Assembly: GCA_017450485.1 (NCBI GenBank)
Contig: JAFSTN010000040.1
Coordinates: 37,945 to 101,944 of the forward strand
Reading direction: 5' to 3'
DNA: 64,000 nucleotides
Origin: Lachnospiraceae bacterium
GTDB lineage: Bacteria; Bacillota; Clostridia; Lachnospirales; Lachnospiraceae
The notes beneath the pieces are model-generated. The model was not told the origin of the DNA, made no database searches, and saw nothing but the letters and a program-made list of their open reading frames with translations. A program made the position numbers and the translations under genes. Positions 1 through 7,946 of this stretch are shown here, piece by piece. Each line of letters opens with the position of its first letter. Position 1 is the stretch's first letter.

Positions 1-693
1 ACGGCTCTCGATGAGGGGAGTGCGGATTTTGCCGTTCTGCCTATAGAGAACTCAACGGCCGGCACGGTTTCGCAGGTATTTGATCTGCTGGTCGAATTCG
101 AAAACTATATAGTAGGTGAGCAGGTCATCAAAGTTGAGCATTGTCTGATGGGACTGCCGGAGAGCGATTTATCGCATATTACCACGGTGTACTCACACCC
201 GCAGTCGCTTCTGCAGTCTGCGAGATACTTAAATGAACATCCGGAATGGAAGCAGATAGGTATGCAGAATAATGCTTTTGCCGCAGCCAGAGTCAGAGAC
301 GACCGCGATCCGTCCCAGGCCGCCATTGCCAGTGAGCGTGCCGCATCCATATACGGATTGAAGGTTTACGAAAAGGGGGTGAACCAGGCCGAGGATAACC
401 AGACCAGGTTCATCATAGTCTGCAATCAGAAGATATTCCTGCGTGATTCGACTCATGTGAGCATATGTCTGGAGGTGCCCCATGCGAGCGGTTCACTGTA
501 CCATATGCTGTCTCATTTCATATATAACGATCTGAATATGACCAAGATCGAATCCCGTCCCATAGAGGACAGGGATTGGGAATACAGGTTTTTCATAGAA
601 TTTGAAGGCAACCTGTCAGAGCCCGCCGTGAAGAATGCGATCCGGGGACTCAGAGAGGAAGCCAGGATGCTGAAGGTGATAGGATGTTTCTAG
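1..693 (+). CDS. pheA: Prephenate dehydratase, C-terminal part (5' end outside window)
   Basis: The frame is open from base 1, so the start lies upstream. The visible part holds the catalytic-domain motif VLPIENSTAGTV near its beginning and a C-terminal ACT regulatory domain. The ACT domain shows the TRFIIV motif and the ESRP motif used for phenylalanine binding in this family. The enzyme converts prephenate to phenylpyruvate in phenylalanine synthesis in the cytoplasm. In Clostridia it is often fused to an N-terminal chorismate mutase; whether that is so here cannot be seen. The stop overlaps the next gene by 10 bases, which suggests translational coupling. Confidence 0.93.
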   Translation, partial: TALDEGSADFAVLPIENSTAGTVSQVFDLLVEFENYIVGEQVIKVEHCLMGLPESDLSHITTVYSHPQSLLQSARYLNEHPEWKQIGMQNNAFAAARVRDDRDPSQAAIASERAASIYGLKVYEKGVNQAEDNQTRFIIVCNQKIFLRDSTHVSICLEVPHASGSLYHMLSHFIYNDLNMTKIESRPIEDRDWEYRFFIEFEGNLSEPAVKNAIRGLREEARMLKVIGCF

Positions 694-1991
694 AATACGA
701 TGAACTGATCATATACAAGGAACTTGCGGATGACCCTGTTCTGGCGCTTATGTGCGAGTGCCTGTCGTCATATTCCTCTACCGAGACCAGGGATATGGAG
801 CTGGCCCGCAAACAGCTGGTCGGCGCGATCAGACCGATGGTCGCGTATTGTGAGGAAAGGGCACTGAAGGGAAATCTGTGGTCCGCATACCTGACGGACC
901 GCCTGCTGAATGCCGAGAACGCATATACATATGCCTGTGAGGCGAATGCAGATACGGCGGGCAGTATAGCTGATCTGGTCCTTCATGATATGGAGATCAT
1001 TTTCCGTATGTTCAATGCCGATCTGAAAGGTGCGCTCAAAGCTCTGGGGCTGAGCGGGCTCGAGATTGTGCTCGATTATGTGCCGGCCTGTGACTCACGT
1101 ATTTACAGTGTTCAGATACGCGATCGCATATGTGATCTGGCAGAACAGCTCGCATGCAGCGGTTCCGCCATACGCTTTAAGGACATACTCACCAGGTTCT
1201 ATATAGGATACGGGGCAGGAGCGCTGGGGCTTCACAGGGCCTTTTCAATAGAAGCGGACAGAGACGGGGCTATGCACATCGTACCCGTGCTCAATATGAT
1301 CCCGATGACGCTGGATGATCTGGTCGGATATGAGAATGCGAAGCACAAGCTTACCGAGAACACGGAGGCTTTCGTGGAAAAGAAGCCTGCCAATAATTGC
1401 CTCCTGTACGGGGATGCCGGTACCGGCAAATCCAGCTGTATACGTGCACTTGCCACACAATACTACAATCGCGGACTCCGAATCATACAGGTTCACCGTG
1501 ACCAGTTCGAGTATCTGTCAGAGCTGATTTCGGTCATCAAAAACCGGAATTACCGATTCATCATATATATGGACGACCTGAGTTTCGAGGATTTCGAGAC
1601 CGATTATAAATATCTGAAAGCCGTCATAGAGGGCGGGCTGGAGCAGCGCCCCGGTAATGTGCTGATCTATGCGACTTCCAACAGACGTCATCTGATCAAG
1701 GAGACCTCATCCGATCGTAATGATTATGATGAAGATATGCACAGATCGGATACCATGGCCGAGAAGCTTTCTTTGAGCCAGAGATTCGGAGTTCAGATAT
1801 ATTTCGGAGCTCCCGTCAAAAAGGAATACGATCTGATAGTCACGGAGCTTGCCAAGCGCGCGGGAATCAACATGAGCGAAGATGAACTGATCCTGGAAGC
1901 GAATAAATGGGAGCTGTCACACGGCGGCAGATCGGGCCGCACGGCGAGACAGTTTATCGACCATCTTCTGGGTTGCGGACAGGAGGGGTGA
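684..1991 (+). CDS. DUF815-type AAA+ ATPase
   Basis: A 435-residue protein of the DUF815 family of P-loop ATPases. The N-terminal ~220 residues are helical with no recognisable motif. A Walker A site GDAGTGKSS lies around residues 242-250 and a Walker B-like IIYMDDLSF around 292-300. These are followed by a LIYATSNRRHL stretch typical of the family, a sensor-like position. There are no membrane segments. The cellular role of the family is not established. The ATG overlaps the end of pheA, and the stop is 5 bases before the start of ppx, so it is co-transcribed with the polyphosphate genes. No function beyond ATP hydrolysis can be assigned from sequence. Confidence 0.85.
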   Translation: MFLEYDELIIYKELADDPVLALMCECLSSYSSTETRDMELARKQLVGAIRPMVAYCEERALKGNLWSAYLTDRLLNAENAYTYACEANADTAGSIADLVLHDMEIIFRMFNADLKGALKALGLSGLEIVLDYVPACDSRIYSVQIRDRICDLAEQLACSGSAIRFKDILTRFYIGYGAGALGLHRAFSIEADRDGAMHIVPVLNMIPMTLDDLVGYENAKHKLTENTEAFVEKKPANNCLLYGDAGTGKSSCIRALATQYYNRGLRIIQVHRDQFEYLSELISVIKNRNYRFIIYMDDLSFEDFETDYKYLKAVIEGGLEQRPGNVLIYATSNRRHLIKETSSDRNDYDEDMHRSDTMAEKLSLSQRFGVQIYFGAPVKKEYDLIVTELAKRAGINMSEDELILEANKWELSHGGRSGRTARQFIDHLLGCGQEG

Positions 1992-1996
1992 AAGGA

Positions 1997-3535
1997 TTGA
2001 AAACTTTTGCAGCGATCGACATAGGTTCATATGAACTGGAACTCAAGCTGTTTGAGATGTCAGTGAAGAACGGGATCAAGCAGATCGATTCGATACGCCA
2101 TCAGATAGATCTGGGTACGGATGCGTATGTGAGTGACAAGATCAGCAATGCAAAACTCGATGAAATGTGCCGTGTGCTCAAGGAGTACAAGGATATCTGT
2201 GATGCGATGAAGATCGATGACTATGTCGCATATTGTACATCGGCGGTCAGGGAGGCATCCAACTCGGCGATCATCCTGGACCGTATCAAGCTGCGCAGCG
2301 GCCTGGAGGCATCGATACTCAGCAATTCCGAGCAGAGATTCCTGCATTACAAGGCAGTGGCATACAGGGACAGTGAGATATTTGAGGATATGGTAAAGGA
2401 GCCGACAGCCATACTGGATATAGGAGGCAGCTCCATACAGGTATCCCTGTTCGAGGACGGCAAGCTCATCACGACTCAGAATATGATGCTCGGCGTATTG
2501 AGGCTGGCTGAGCGCATGGCACATCTGAATGCCAGGACGAGTCAGTATGAGGACGTGCTTGCGGAGCTCACCGATACACAGCTTTCGGTTTTTAAGAAGC
2601 TTTATCTGAAAGATTTCGTCATCAGGAACCTGATCCTGGTGGATGACTATATTTCCAAAGCCTATACGAGACTTCCCGCGGAGTACGTTTCGCAGGAGCT
2701 TGACACGGATTCGGTGGATAATCTTCTGAGGATCATGCGCAAGCATACTCTCTCGGAAGTTTCAAAGATACTTGCTCTTCCCGAGGATGATGTGACATTA
2801 TGTCACATATCGGCCATTATGCTCAAGAGGATATGTGATATTTCTGATGTGAAGCGCATATGGATCCCGGGTGTCACTCTCGGCGATGGCATGGCATACG
2901 ACTATGCCGAAGCTCATAAGTTCATCAGCAAAGGCCATGATTTCGAAGCCGATATCATAAGTTCGGCACGTGCATTGGCCAGGAAATACATGGGTTCAAA
3001 GAAAAGGGGAGAAACTCTCGAAAGCATTGCCCTGGGCATATTCGATGCAATGAAAAAGAAGCACGGCCTCGGCGCGCGTGAGAGACTTATGCTCCGCATA
3101 ACCACCATATTGCATGACTGCGGCAAGTACATCAGCATGGCCAATCTCGGGGAATGCTCATATAACATCATCATGTATTCCGAGATCATCGGACTCTCAC
3201 ACATCGAACGGGAGATAGTGGCCAACGTGGTCAAGTACAATCATCTGGAATACTCGTATCGTGATGTGTGGGAACAGTCTTCGGATCTGGATGAGAGAGA
3301 CTGCCTGATCATGGCTAAGCTGATCGCTATCCTTCGCCTTGCGAACGGACTTGACAGATCCCACAAGCAGAAGTTTAAGGATGTGAAGATATCACTTAAA
3401 GAAGATGAACTGATCTTTACACTTGATACGCAGGTTGATATAACGCTGGAGAAAGGCCTGTTTTATAACCGGGCGGAGTTTTTTGATGAAGTGTTCAGCG
3501 TTCATCCGGTCATAAGACAGAAGTCTCAGGTATAG
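1997..3535 (+). CDS. ppx: Exopolyphosphatase / GppA-type phosphatase with C-terminal HD domain
   Basis: The Ppx/GppA family releases orthophosphate from the ends of polyphosphate or hydrolyses pppGpp; sequence alone does not decide between them. The N-terminus carries the ASKHA-fold phosphate loop AAIDIGSYELEL. The second loop AILDIGGSSIQVSL lies about 140 residues in. The C-terminal half has an HD-type motif, LHDCGKY. I chose the TTG at 1997 (512 residues) because AGGAGGGG at 1981-1988 sits 8 bases before it. A GTG at 1988 overlaps that site, and an upstream ATG at 1907 would run deep into the previous gene. The gene lies between the DUF815 ATPase and ppk1. Confidence 0.88.
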   Translation: MKTFAAIDIGSYELELKLFEMSVKNGIKQIDSIRHQIDLGTDAYVSDKISNAKLDEMCRVLKEYKDICDAMKIDDYVAYCTSAVREASNSAIILDRIKLRSGLEASILSNSEQRFLHYKAVAYRDSEIFEDMVKEPTAILDIGGSSIQVSLFEDGKLITTQNMMLGVLRLAERMAHLNARTSQYEDVLAELTDTQLSVFKKLYLKDFVIRNLILVDDYISKAYTRLPAEYVSQELDTDSVDNLLRIMRKHTLSEVSKILALPEDDVTLCHISAIMLKRICDISDVKRIWIPGVTLGDGMAYDYAEAHKFISKGHDFEADIISSARALARKYMGSKKRGETLESIALGIFDAMKKKHGLGARERLMLRITTILHDCGKYISMANLGECSYNIIMYSEIIGLSHIEREIVANVVKYNHLEYSYRDVWEQSSDLDERDCLIMAKLIAILRLANGLDRSHKQKFKDVKISLKEDELIFTLDTQVDITLEKGLFYNRAEFFDEVFSVHPVIRQKSQV

Positions 3536-3571
3536 TCCGGCACACCGTGGATGGACGGCGGAGGAATCGAT

Positions 3572-5776
3572 ATGGCAACTAAGGAAAAGGATAAGGTCAA
3601 AGAAAAGGATAAGATCAGGAAGGCGCGCGACTATACGGATCCTTCACTGTATATCAACAGGGAGCTGAGCTGGCTTGAATTTGATGAACGTATACTTGAG
3701 GAAGCCAGAGACAGGAACAATCCTTTGATGGAGCGCGCGAAATTCCTGGGGATAGCCATGTCAAATCTGGATGAATTCTTTATGGTGCGTGTTGCTTCAC
3801 TCAAGGATATGGTTGAAGCCGGTTATACCAAAAGGGACATTGCCGGAATGACCGCCGCACAGCAGCTTAAGGCTGTCAGCTCCGCAGCTCAGGAACTGTC
3901 AAGGAGTGCCTATAATACTCTGAATCATATGCTCATACCCGCATTCAAAAAAAAGGGTATAGAGATTCTCTGTGACCACGCTGAAATGACCGAAGCGGAA
4001 TGCGATTTCGCCGACAGATATTTCGAGGAAAGCGTATATCCGGTACTGACGCCTATGGCAGTGGATTCCTCGAGACCTTTTCCCGTGATCGCCAATAAGA
4101 CATTGAATATCTGCGCGCTGGTCGCAGTGCCCGAGGGCGGACTTCTCGGAAATGCGCCGTCAAAGGGGAATATGTTCGCCACGGTCCAGGTTCCGTCGGG
4201 ACTTCCCAGGTTCATAGAGCTGCCCGTATCCGGAACCAGACGGTTCATCCTCCTGGAGCAGATCATACTGCGCAATATCCACAAGGTTTTCACCGGATAT
4301 GCCATTGCGGGACTGGCAGTCTACAGAGTGACCAGGAGTGCCGACTTTAATATAGATGAGGATGAGAGCGGAGATCTGCTCCATGAGATAGAGAAGCAGC
4401 TCAAGGAACGTCGCCGCGGACATGCCGTGGAGCTTGAGATAGATAAGGGAGCGGACAAAAGGCTTCTGGACAAGCTGCGTAACGAACTCGAACTGGATGA
4501 TGATGACGTATACCGGGCTGACGGCCCGCTGGATCTCTCGTTCCTGATGAAATTGTACGGCATCTCCGGAGTGGATGATCTGAAGGAACATTCCTATGCC
4601 TCACCGCAGCCGGTGCCGGAGTTTGAGGGAGCCGATGATCTGTTTGAGGTAATAAGGAACGGAGATGTTCTGATGCATCATCCCTATGAGAGCTTCACTC
4701 CCGTGGTGGATTTCATATCCGGGGCCGCTTCAGATCCCGATGTGCTCGCGATCAAGCAGACGCTCTATCGCGTGAGCGGCAATTCGCCGATCATCAAAGC
4801 ACTGGCCAGGGCCGCCGAGAACGGCAAGCAGGTCACCGTGCTTGTTGAGCTTAAGGCCAGATTCGATGAAGAGAATAATATCGTATGGGCGAGGATGCTT
4901 GAGAATGCGGGCTGCCATGTCATATACGGTCTGGTAGGGCTGAAGACCCACTCGAAGATAACTCTCGTAGTCAGACGGGAGGAGGACGGCATACGCAGAT
5001 ATGTGCATTTGAGTACAGGCAACTATAATGATACTACTGCCAAACTCTACACCGATCTCGGCCTGTTCACCTGCTCGGAGCTGATCGGAGAAGATGCTAC
5101 CGCAGTGTTTAATATGCTCAGCGGTTATTCGGAACCCAGAGGATGGAATAAACTCTCTGTCGCTCCGCTCTGGCTCAAGGACAGATTCCTGTATCTGATA
5201 GAACGTGAGAAAGAGAATGCTCTGGCCGGCCGTGAAGCGCATATTATAGCTAAAATGAACGCGCTGTGCGATCCGGATATCATCGCCGCGCTCTATGCGG
5301 CTTCGGCGGCGGGCGTACGTACGGAACTGATCGTCAGGGGGATATGTTCGCTCAGAGTGGGGATCCCCGGAATAAGCGAGAATATCACCGTCAGGTCTAT
5401 AGTCGGCAACTATCTGGAGCATGCCAGGATATTCTATTTCTGCAATGACGGTAAAGACGAGTACTACCTCGCCAGTTCCGACTGGATGCCACGTAATCTG
5501 GAGAGGCGTGTGGAGATCATGTTCCCGGTAGAGAAACCCGAGCTCAGGGAAAAACTTGCACACATACTGGATGTGCAGCTGCGGGATACGCTCAAAGCTC
5601 ATGAGATGATGCCTGACGGTAATTACAGGCGCATAGACTTAAGAGGTAAGGAGAAGCTGTGTGCTCAGCTGGTGCTGAGCCGCGAGACCGTGATGGAAGC
5701 CGACAGGATCAAGAGCGAAGCAGCCCAGAGCCGGGTATTCATACCGGAAACCGGCAGGCCGCACGGTGCGATATAA
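3572..5776 (+). CDS. ppk1: Polyphosphate kinase 1
   Basis: This enzyme makes inorganic polyphosphate reversibly from ATP through a phosphohistidine intermediate. The 734 residues are the usual length for PPK1. The N domain shows NRELSWLEFDERILEEA and NLDEFFMVR. The catalytic histidines appear as GLKTHSK (His460) and VHLSTGNYND (His479). Their spacing of 19 equals that of the E. coli pair 435/454. A Lys-rich charged stretch (KEKDKVKEKDK) precedes the first domain. The ATG at 3572 is preferred over the in-frame ATG at 3551 because GGAGGAA lies about 6 bases upstream of it. maf follows without a gap. Confidence 0.96.
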   Translation: MATKEKDKVKEKDKIRKARDYTDPSLYINRELSWLEFDERILEEARDRNNPLMERAKFLGIAMSNLDEFFMVRVASLKDMVEAGYTKRDIAGMTAAQQLKAVSSAAQELSRSAYNTLNHMLIPAFKKKGIEILCDHAEMTEAECDFADRYFEESVYPVLTPMAVDSSRPFPVIANKTLNICALVAVPEGGLLGNAPSKGNMFATVQVPSGLPRFIELPVSGTRRFILLEQIILRNIHKVFTGYAIAGLAVYRVTRSADFNIDEDESGDLLHEIEKQLKERRRGHAVELEIDKGADKRLLDKLRNELELDDDDVYRADGPLDLSFLMKLYGISGVDDLKEHSYASPQPVPEFEGADDLFEVIRNGDVLMHHPYESFTPVVDFISGAASDPDVLAIKQTLYRVSGNSPIIKALARAAENGKQVTVLVELKARFDEENNIVWARMLENAGCHVIYGLVGLKTHSKITLVVRREEDGIRRYVHLSTGNYNDTTAKLYTDLGLFTCSELIGEDATAVFNMLSGYSEPRGWNKLSVAPLWLKDRFLYLIEREKENALAGREAHIIAKMNALCDPDIIAALYAASAAGVRTELIVRGICSLRVGIPGISENITVRSIVGNYLEHARIFYFCNDGKDEYYLASSDWMPRNLERRVEIMFPVEKPELREKLAHILDVQLRDTLKAHEMMPDGNYRRIDLRGKEKLCAQLVLSRETVMEADRIKSEAAQSRVFIPETGRPHGAI

Positions 5777-6403
5777 ATGATGAAGATATACCTGGCAAGC
5801 GCATCGCCAAGGCGGCGCGAGATCATGGAGAAAATAGGAATAGACGCACAGATATGTGTATCGGGGGCTGATGAGGAGACCGAGCTTGCGGATCCCGCTG
5901 ACATCGTCGAACTGCTATCCGGACGCAAGGCCGAGAGCGTAGCCGATGAGATAGATGCCGATCGGGGCATTGATCTGTCAGAGGGATACTGTGTGATAGG
6001 CGCGGATACCGTAGTCAGCATAGACGGACATATATTGGGCAAGCCGGAGGATGAGGCCGATGCCCGGCGGATGCTGGAAACACTCTCGGGACGCACACAT
6101 CAGGTTTACACGGGCGTATCGCTCGTGATCAGGCAGCCGTCGTCTTCCGCAGGTGAGAACAGAGGGGATCGTGAGATCGTGTCTTTCCATGAGAAGACCG
6201 ATGTGGTGTTCTGCGAGATGACGGATGAGGAGATAGATGCATACATCGCCACCGGAGACCCGATGGATAAGGCGGGGGCATACGGAGTGCAATCCTATGC
6301 CGCGCCCTTTGTCAGTGCGATATACGGAGATTATTACAACGTGATGGGGCTTCCCGCATGCCGCCTCTATCATGAGTTGAAACGGAGGATCAACTATGTA
6401 TGA
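5777..6403 (+). CDS. maf: Maf-family nucleoside triphosphate pyrophosphatase
   Basis: A 208-residue Maf protein. The family hydrolyses dTTP, UTP or modified pyrimidine/methylated nucleotides to monophosphates and so guards the nucleotide pool. The motifs are all present: SASPRR at the N-terminus, GADTVV, the KPEDEADARRML stretch with SGRTHQVYTGV, and DPMDKAGAYG. Either of two consecutive ATG codons (5777 or 5780) may be used. It begins directly after the ppk1 stop. An insertion of about 15 residues after LVIRQPS gives a slightly longer than average protein. The substrate subclass was not resolved. Confidence 0.93.
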   Translation: MMKIYLASASPRRREIMEKIGIDAQICVSGADEETELADPADIVELLSGRKAESVADEIDADRGIDLSEGYCVIGADTVVSIDGHILGKPEDEADARRMLETLSGRTHQVYTGVSLVIRQPSSSAGENRGDREIVSFHEKTDVVFCEMTDEEIDAYIATGDPMDKAGAYGVQSYAAPFVSAIYGDYYNVMGLPACRLYHELKRRINYV

Positions 6404-6653
6404 TGAAAGGGTCATAACCGCTTTTCTGGATCATCAGCTGGATCTGTATCCCGAACCGGTGGCCGACAGTGCCGAGGAGGCCGGAGATTTTCTGGAGGAG
6501 ACCATGGCAGCCGTGGCCGATTCCCGCCGTGAAGTAACAGAGTATCTCGAAGAGGTTGGTGTGGATACGGAAGGACTGAGCGAAGAGGAGATATTTGCCA
6601 TGCCTGAGATCATTGAGGTCGGAGACGGACGATATCTGATACTGGAGATATGA
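6396..6653 (+). CDS. Small acidic hypothetical protein
   Basis: An 85-residue protein I do not recognise. It is strongly acidic with many Glu, Asp and Val, and has no Cys, no membrane segment and no signal peptide. The predicted form is mostly helical, with a short hydrophobic beta-like tail (GRYLILEI). It overlaps the end of maf by 8 bases in another frame, with the ATG just inside the maf stop, so it is probably translationally coupled. It is the last gene of the pheA-ppx-ppk1-maf run, because a new promoter starts 38 bases further on. Its coding nature is supported by the overlap and typical codon use only. Confidence 0.6.
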   Translation: MYDERVITAFLDHQLDLYPEPVADSAEEAGDFLEETMAAVADSRREVTEYLEEVGVDTEGLSEEEIFAMPEIIEVGDGRYLILEI

Positions 6654-6690
6654 GATATGCGCAAAACTTCCGTTTAAGCGCAAAAATCTC

Positions 6691-6719
6691 TTGACACGGG
6701 GAGTTACCTCGCATACAAT
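6691..6719 (+). promoter_or_regulatory. Sigma-A type promoter of rpsT
   Basis: TTGACA at 6691-6696 and TACAAT at 6714-6719 are separated by 17 bases, close to the consensus for the vegetative sigma factor. The start of transcription would fall near 6726, which leaves a short leader of about 37 bases before the rpsT GTG. Confidence 0.85.
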
Positions 6720-6762
6720 AGATTCCGCACGTTTTAGTTTTATTTTTTGAGGAGGATGGATC

Positions 6763-7023
6763 GTGGCTAATATCAAATCTGCTAAGAAGCGTATTCTGGT
6801 TACACAGACCAAGACTGATCGTAATAAAGCCATCAAGTCCGGTGTTAAGACCGCAATCAAGAAGGTCGAAGCCGCTGTAGAGTCAGGTGATAAGGCAGCA
6901 GCAACAGAAGCACTTACCGCTGCTACTTCCACTATTGACAAGGCTTGCACCAAGGGTGTGTATCATAAGAACAACGCGTCACGCAAGGTTTCAAGACTTG
7001 CCGGTGCAGTAGCACAGATGTGA
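6763..7023 (+). CDS. rpsT: 30S ribosomal protein S20
   Basis: An 86-residue basic protein of the S20 family, which binds 16S rRNA in the small subunit. It begins ANIKSAKKRILV and carries the typical Lys/Ala-rich helices, ending in a HKNNASRKVSRLA motif. The start is the GTG at 6763, preceded by GAGGAGGA 7-8 bases upstream; there is no ATG nearby in frame. It is monocistronic, with a strong promoter in front and an intrinsic terminator 33 bases after the stop. Confidence 0.97.
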   Translation: MANIKSAKKRILVTQTKTDRNKAIKSGVKTAIKKVEAAVESGDKAAATEALTAATSTIDKACTKGVYHKNNASRKVSRLAGAVAQM

Positions 7024-7055
7024 CATTGTTCTTTCACCGATAGCTTATAAAATAT

Positions 7056-7081
7056 AAACCCCCGGATTATCGGGGGTTTTT
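7056..7081. terminator. Bidirectional intrinsic terminator between rpsT and carD-like gene
   Basis: CCCCCG at 7059-7064 pairs with CGGGGG at 7071-7076 around a 6-base loop, followed by a run of five T on the + strand. On the - strand the hairpin is followed by TTTATATTTT, so it can end both rpsT and the convergent gene at 7137. Confidence 0.88.
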
Positions 7082-7136
7082 GTCGTGTGATTCGCCGCCG
7101 GTATCCCGCGGCTTTCGAATATGGCTCTTGTTCCTG

Positions 7137-7658
7137 TCAGGACTTTTTCTTCGGGGCCCGACCACGTATACGGGTGGTGATGTAGTCGTTTACTTCAGCC
7201 TTATCCATGCCGAGAGCAAACGCGATCTCTGCATACAGAAGCTCTTCAGCCTGCTTAAAGTATCTCTCGTCAACGGCGGTGTTCTTTTTGCCCTGATCCT
7301 CTCTGAGCTTCTTGCGGGAGTATATGGTCTTGATTATACCGACCAGAGCTTCCGGAGAGCCGCTTCTGACAGCATTCTTATAACACTGTTCCCTAAGCTT
7401 GTCATTCTCGACCCAGACCTCCTCTATACTGGGGATCGAGTCGATCACATCCTCGGCTTCGCCCTTCGTCATGGCCGCGCGGATGCTGCTGGCATCGGCA
7501 TCGACGGAGACATACAGCGTTGATCCTCTGCCATCAAGGGGAGTCATCACATAAAACAGTTTATCCCTGTCGATTCCGGCCATATCAAGGTGAGTTATGT
7601 CATCTATGTGGCATACACCCTTGCTTGTCTTCATTACATAATCACCTACTGCAAACAC
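7137..7658 (-). CDS. CarD/CdnL-like RNA polymerase-binding transcription regulator
   Basis: The N-terminal FAVGDYVMKTSKGVCHIDDI is the Tudor-like RNA polymerase interaction domain of the CarD_CdnL_TRCF family. The rest is helical and basic, ending in KKKS, as in CarD proteins that stabilise open promoter complexes. I chose the GTG at 7658 (173 residues) because its codon follows a strong AAAGGAGAAGG site by about 6 bases. A TTG seven codons further upstream lies ahead of that site and is less likely. It stands alone, convergent with rpsT and divergent from lepA. The precise target promoters cannot be deduced. Confidence 0.82.
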   Translation of the reverse strand: MFAVGDYVMKTSKGVCHIDDITHLDMAGIDRDKLFYVMTPLDGRGSTLYVSVDADASSIRAAMTKGEAEDVIDSIPSIEEVWVENDKLREQCYKNAVRSGSPEALVGIIKTIYSRKKLREDQGKKNTAVDERYFKQAEELLYAEIAFALGMDKAEVNDYITTRIRGRAPKKKS

Positions 7659-7689
7659 TGTACCTTCTCCTTTCCACAAATATACAATG

Positions 7690-7719
7690 ATTGTATCATA
7701 TTTGATTTTTGAATTTCAA
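7690..7719 (-). promoter_or_regulatory. Probable sigma-A promoter of the carD-like gene
   Basis: On the minus strand TTGAAA (7719-7714) and TACAAT (7695-7690) are 18 bases apart. They would start a transcript near 7683, about 25 bases before the GTG. The surroundings are A+T rich. Confidence 0.65.
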
Positions 7720-7883
7720 AGTGTTTTTTGACGAAAATTTACAGAGAAAGCACTGAAAATACGCGTGTTATATATATTTTTTTTTCGAGATATGGTATTA
7801 TTTTTAGGGTATATGTGTGATAATGCGGAAGATGTTGTATTATGGCATTTTTCAGTACAAAATATACGATCATGGAATAATTA

Positions 7884-7912
7884 TTGACGGACTTTCCGAT
7901 TGCATATGTTAT
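7884..7912 (+). promoter_or_regulatory. Probable promoter of the lepA operon
   Basis: TTGACG at 7884-7889 and TGTTAT at 7907-7912 are 17 bases apart, giving a start near 7919, about 28 bases before lepA. The preceding A+T rich stretch 7720-7880 lies between divergent genes and shows nothing else I can name. Confidence 0.6.
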
Positions 7913-7946
7913 TGCTGCGGATCGGGTGCGGACAGAGGAGTCATAA

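Noticed and set aside
7740-7880. Further promoter-like A+T rich boxes between carD-like gene and lepA
   Set aside because: Boxes such as GATAAT lack a matching -35 element, and the stretch is A+T rich enough to produce them by chance.
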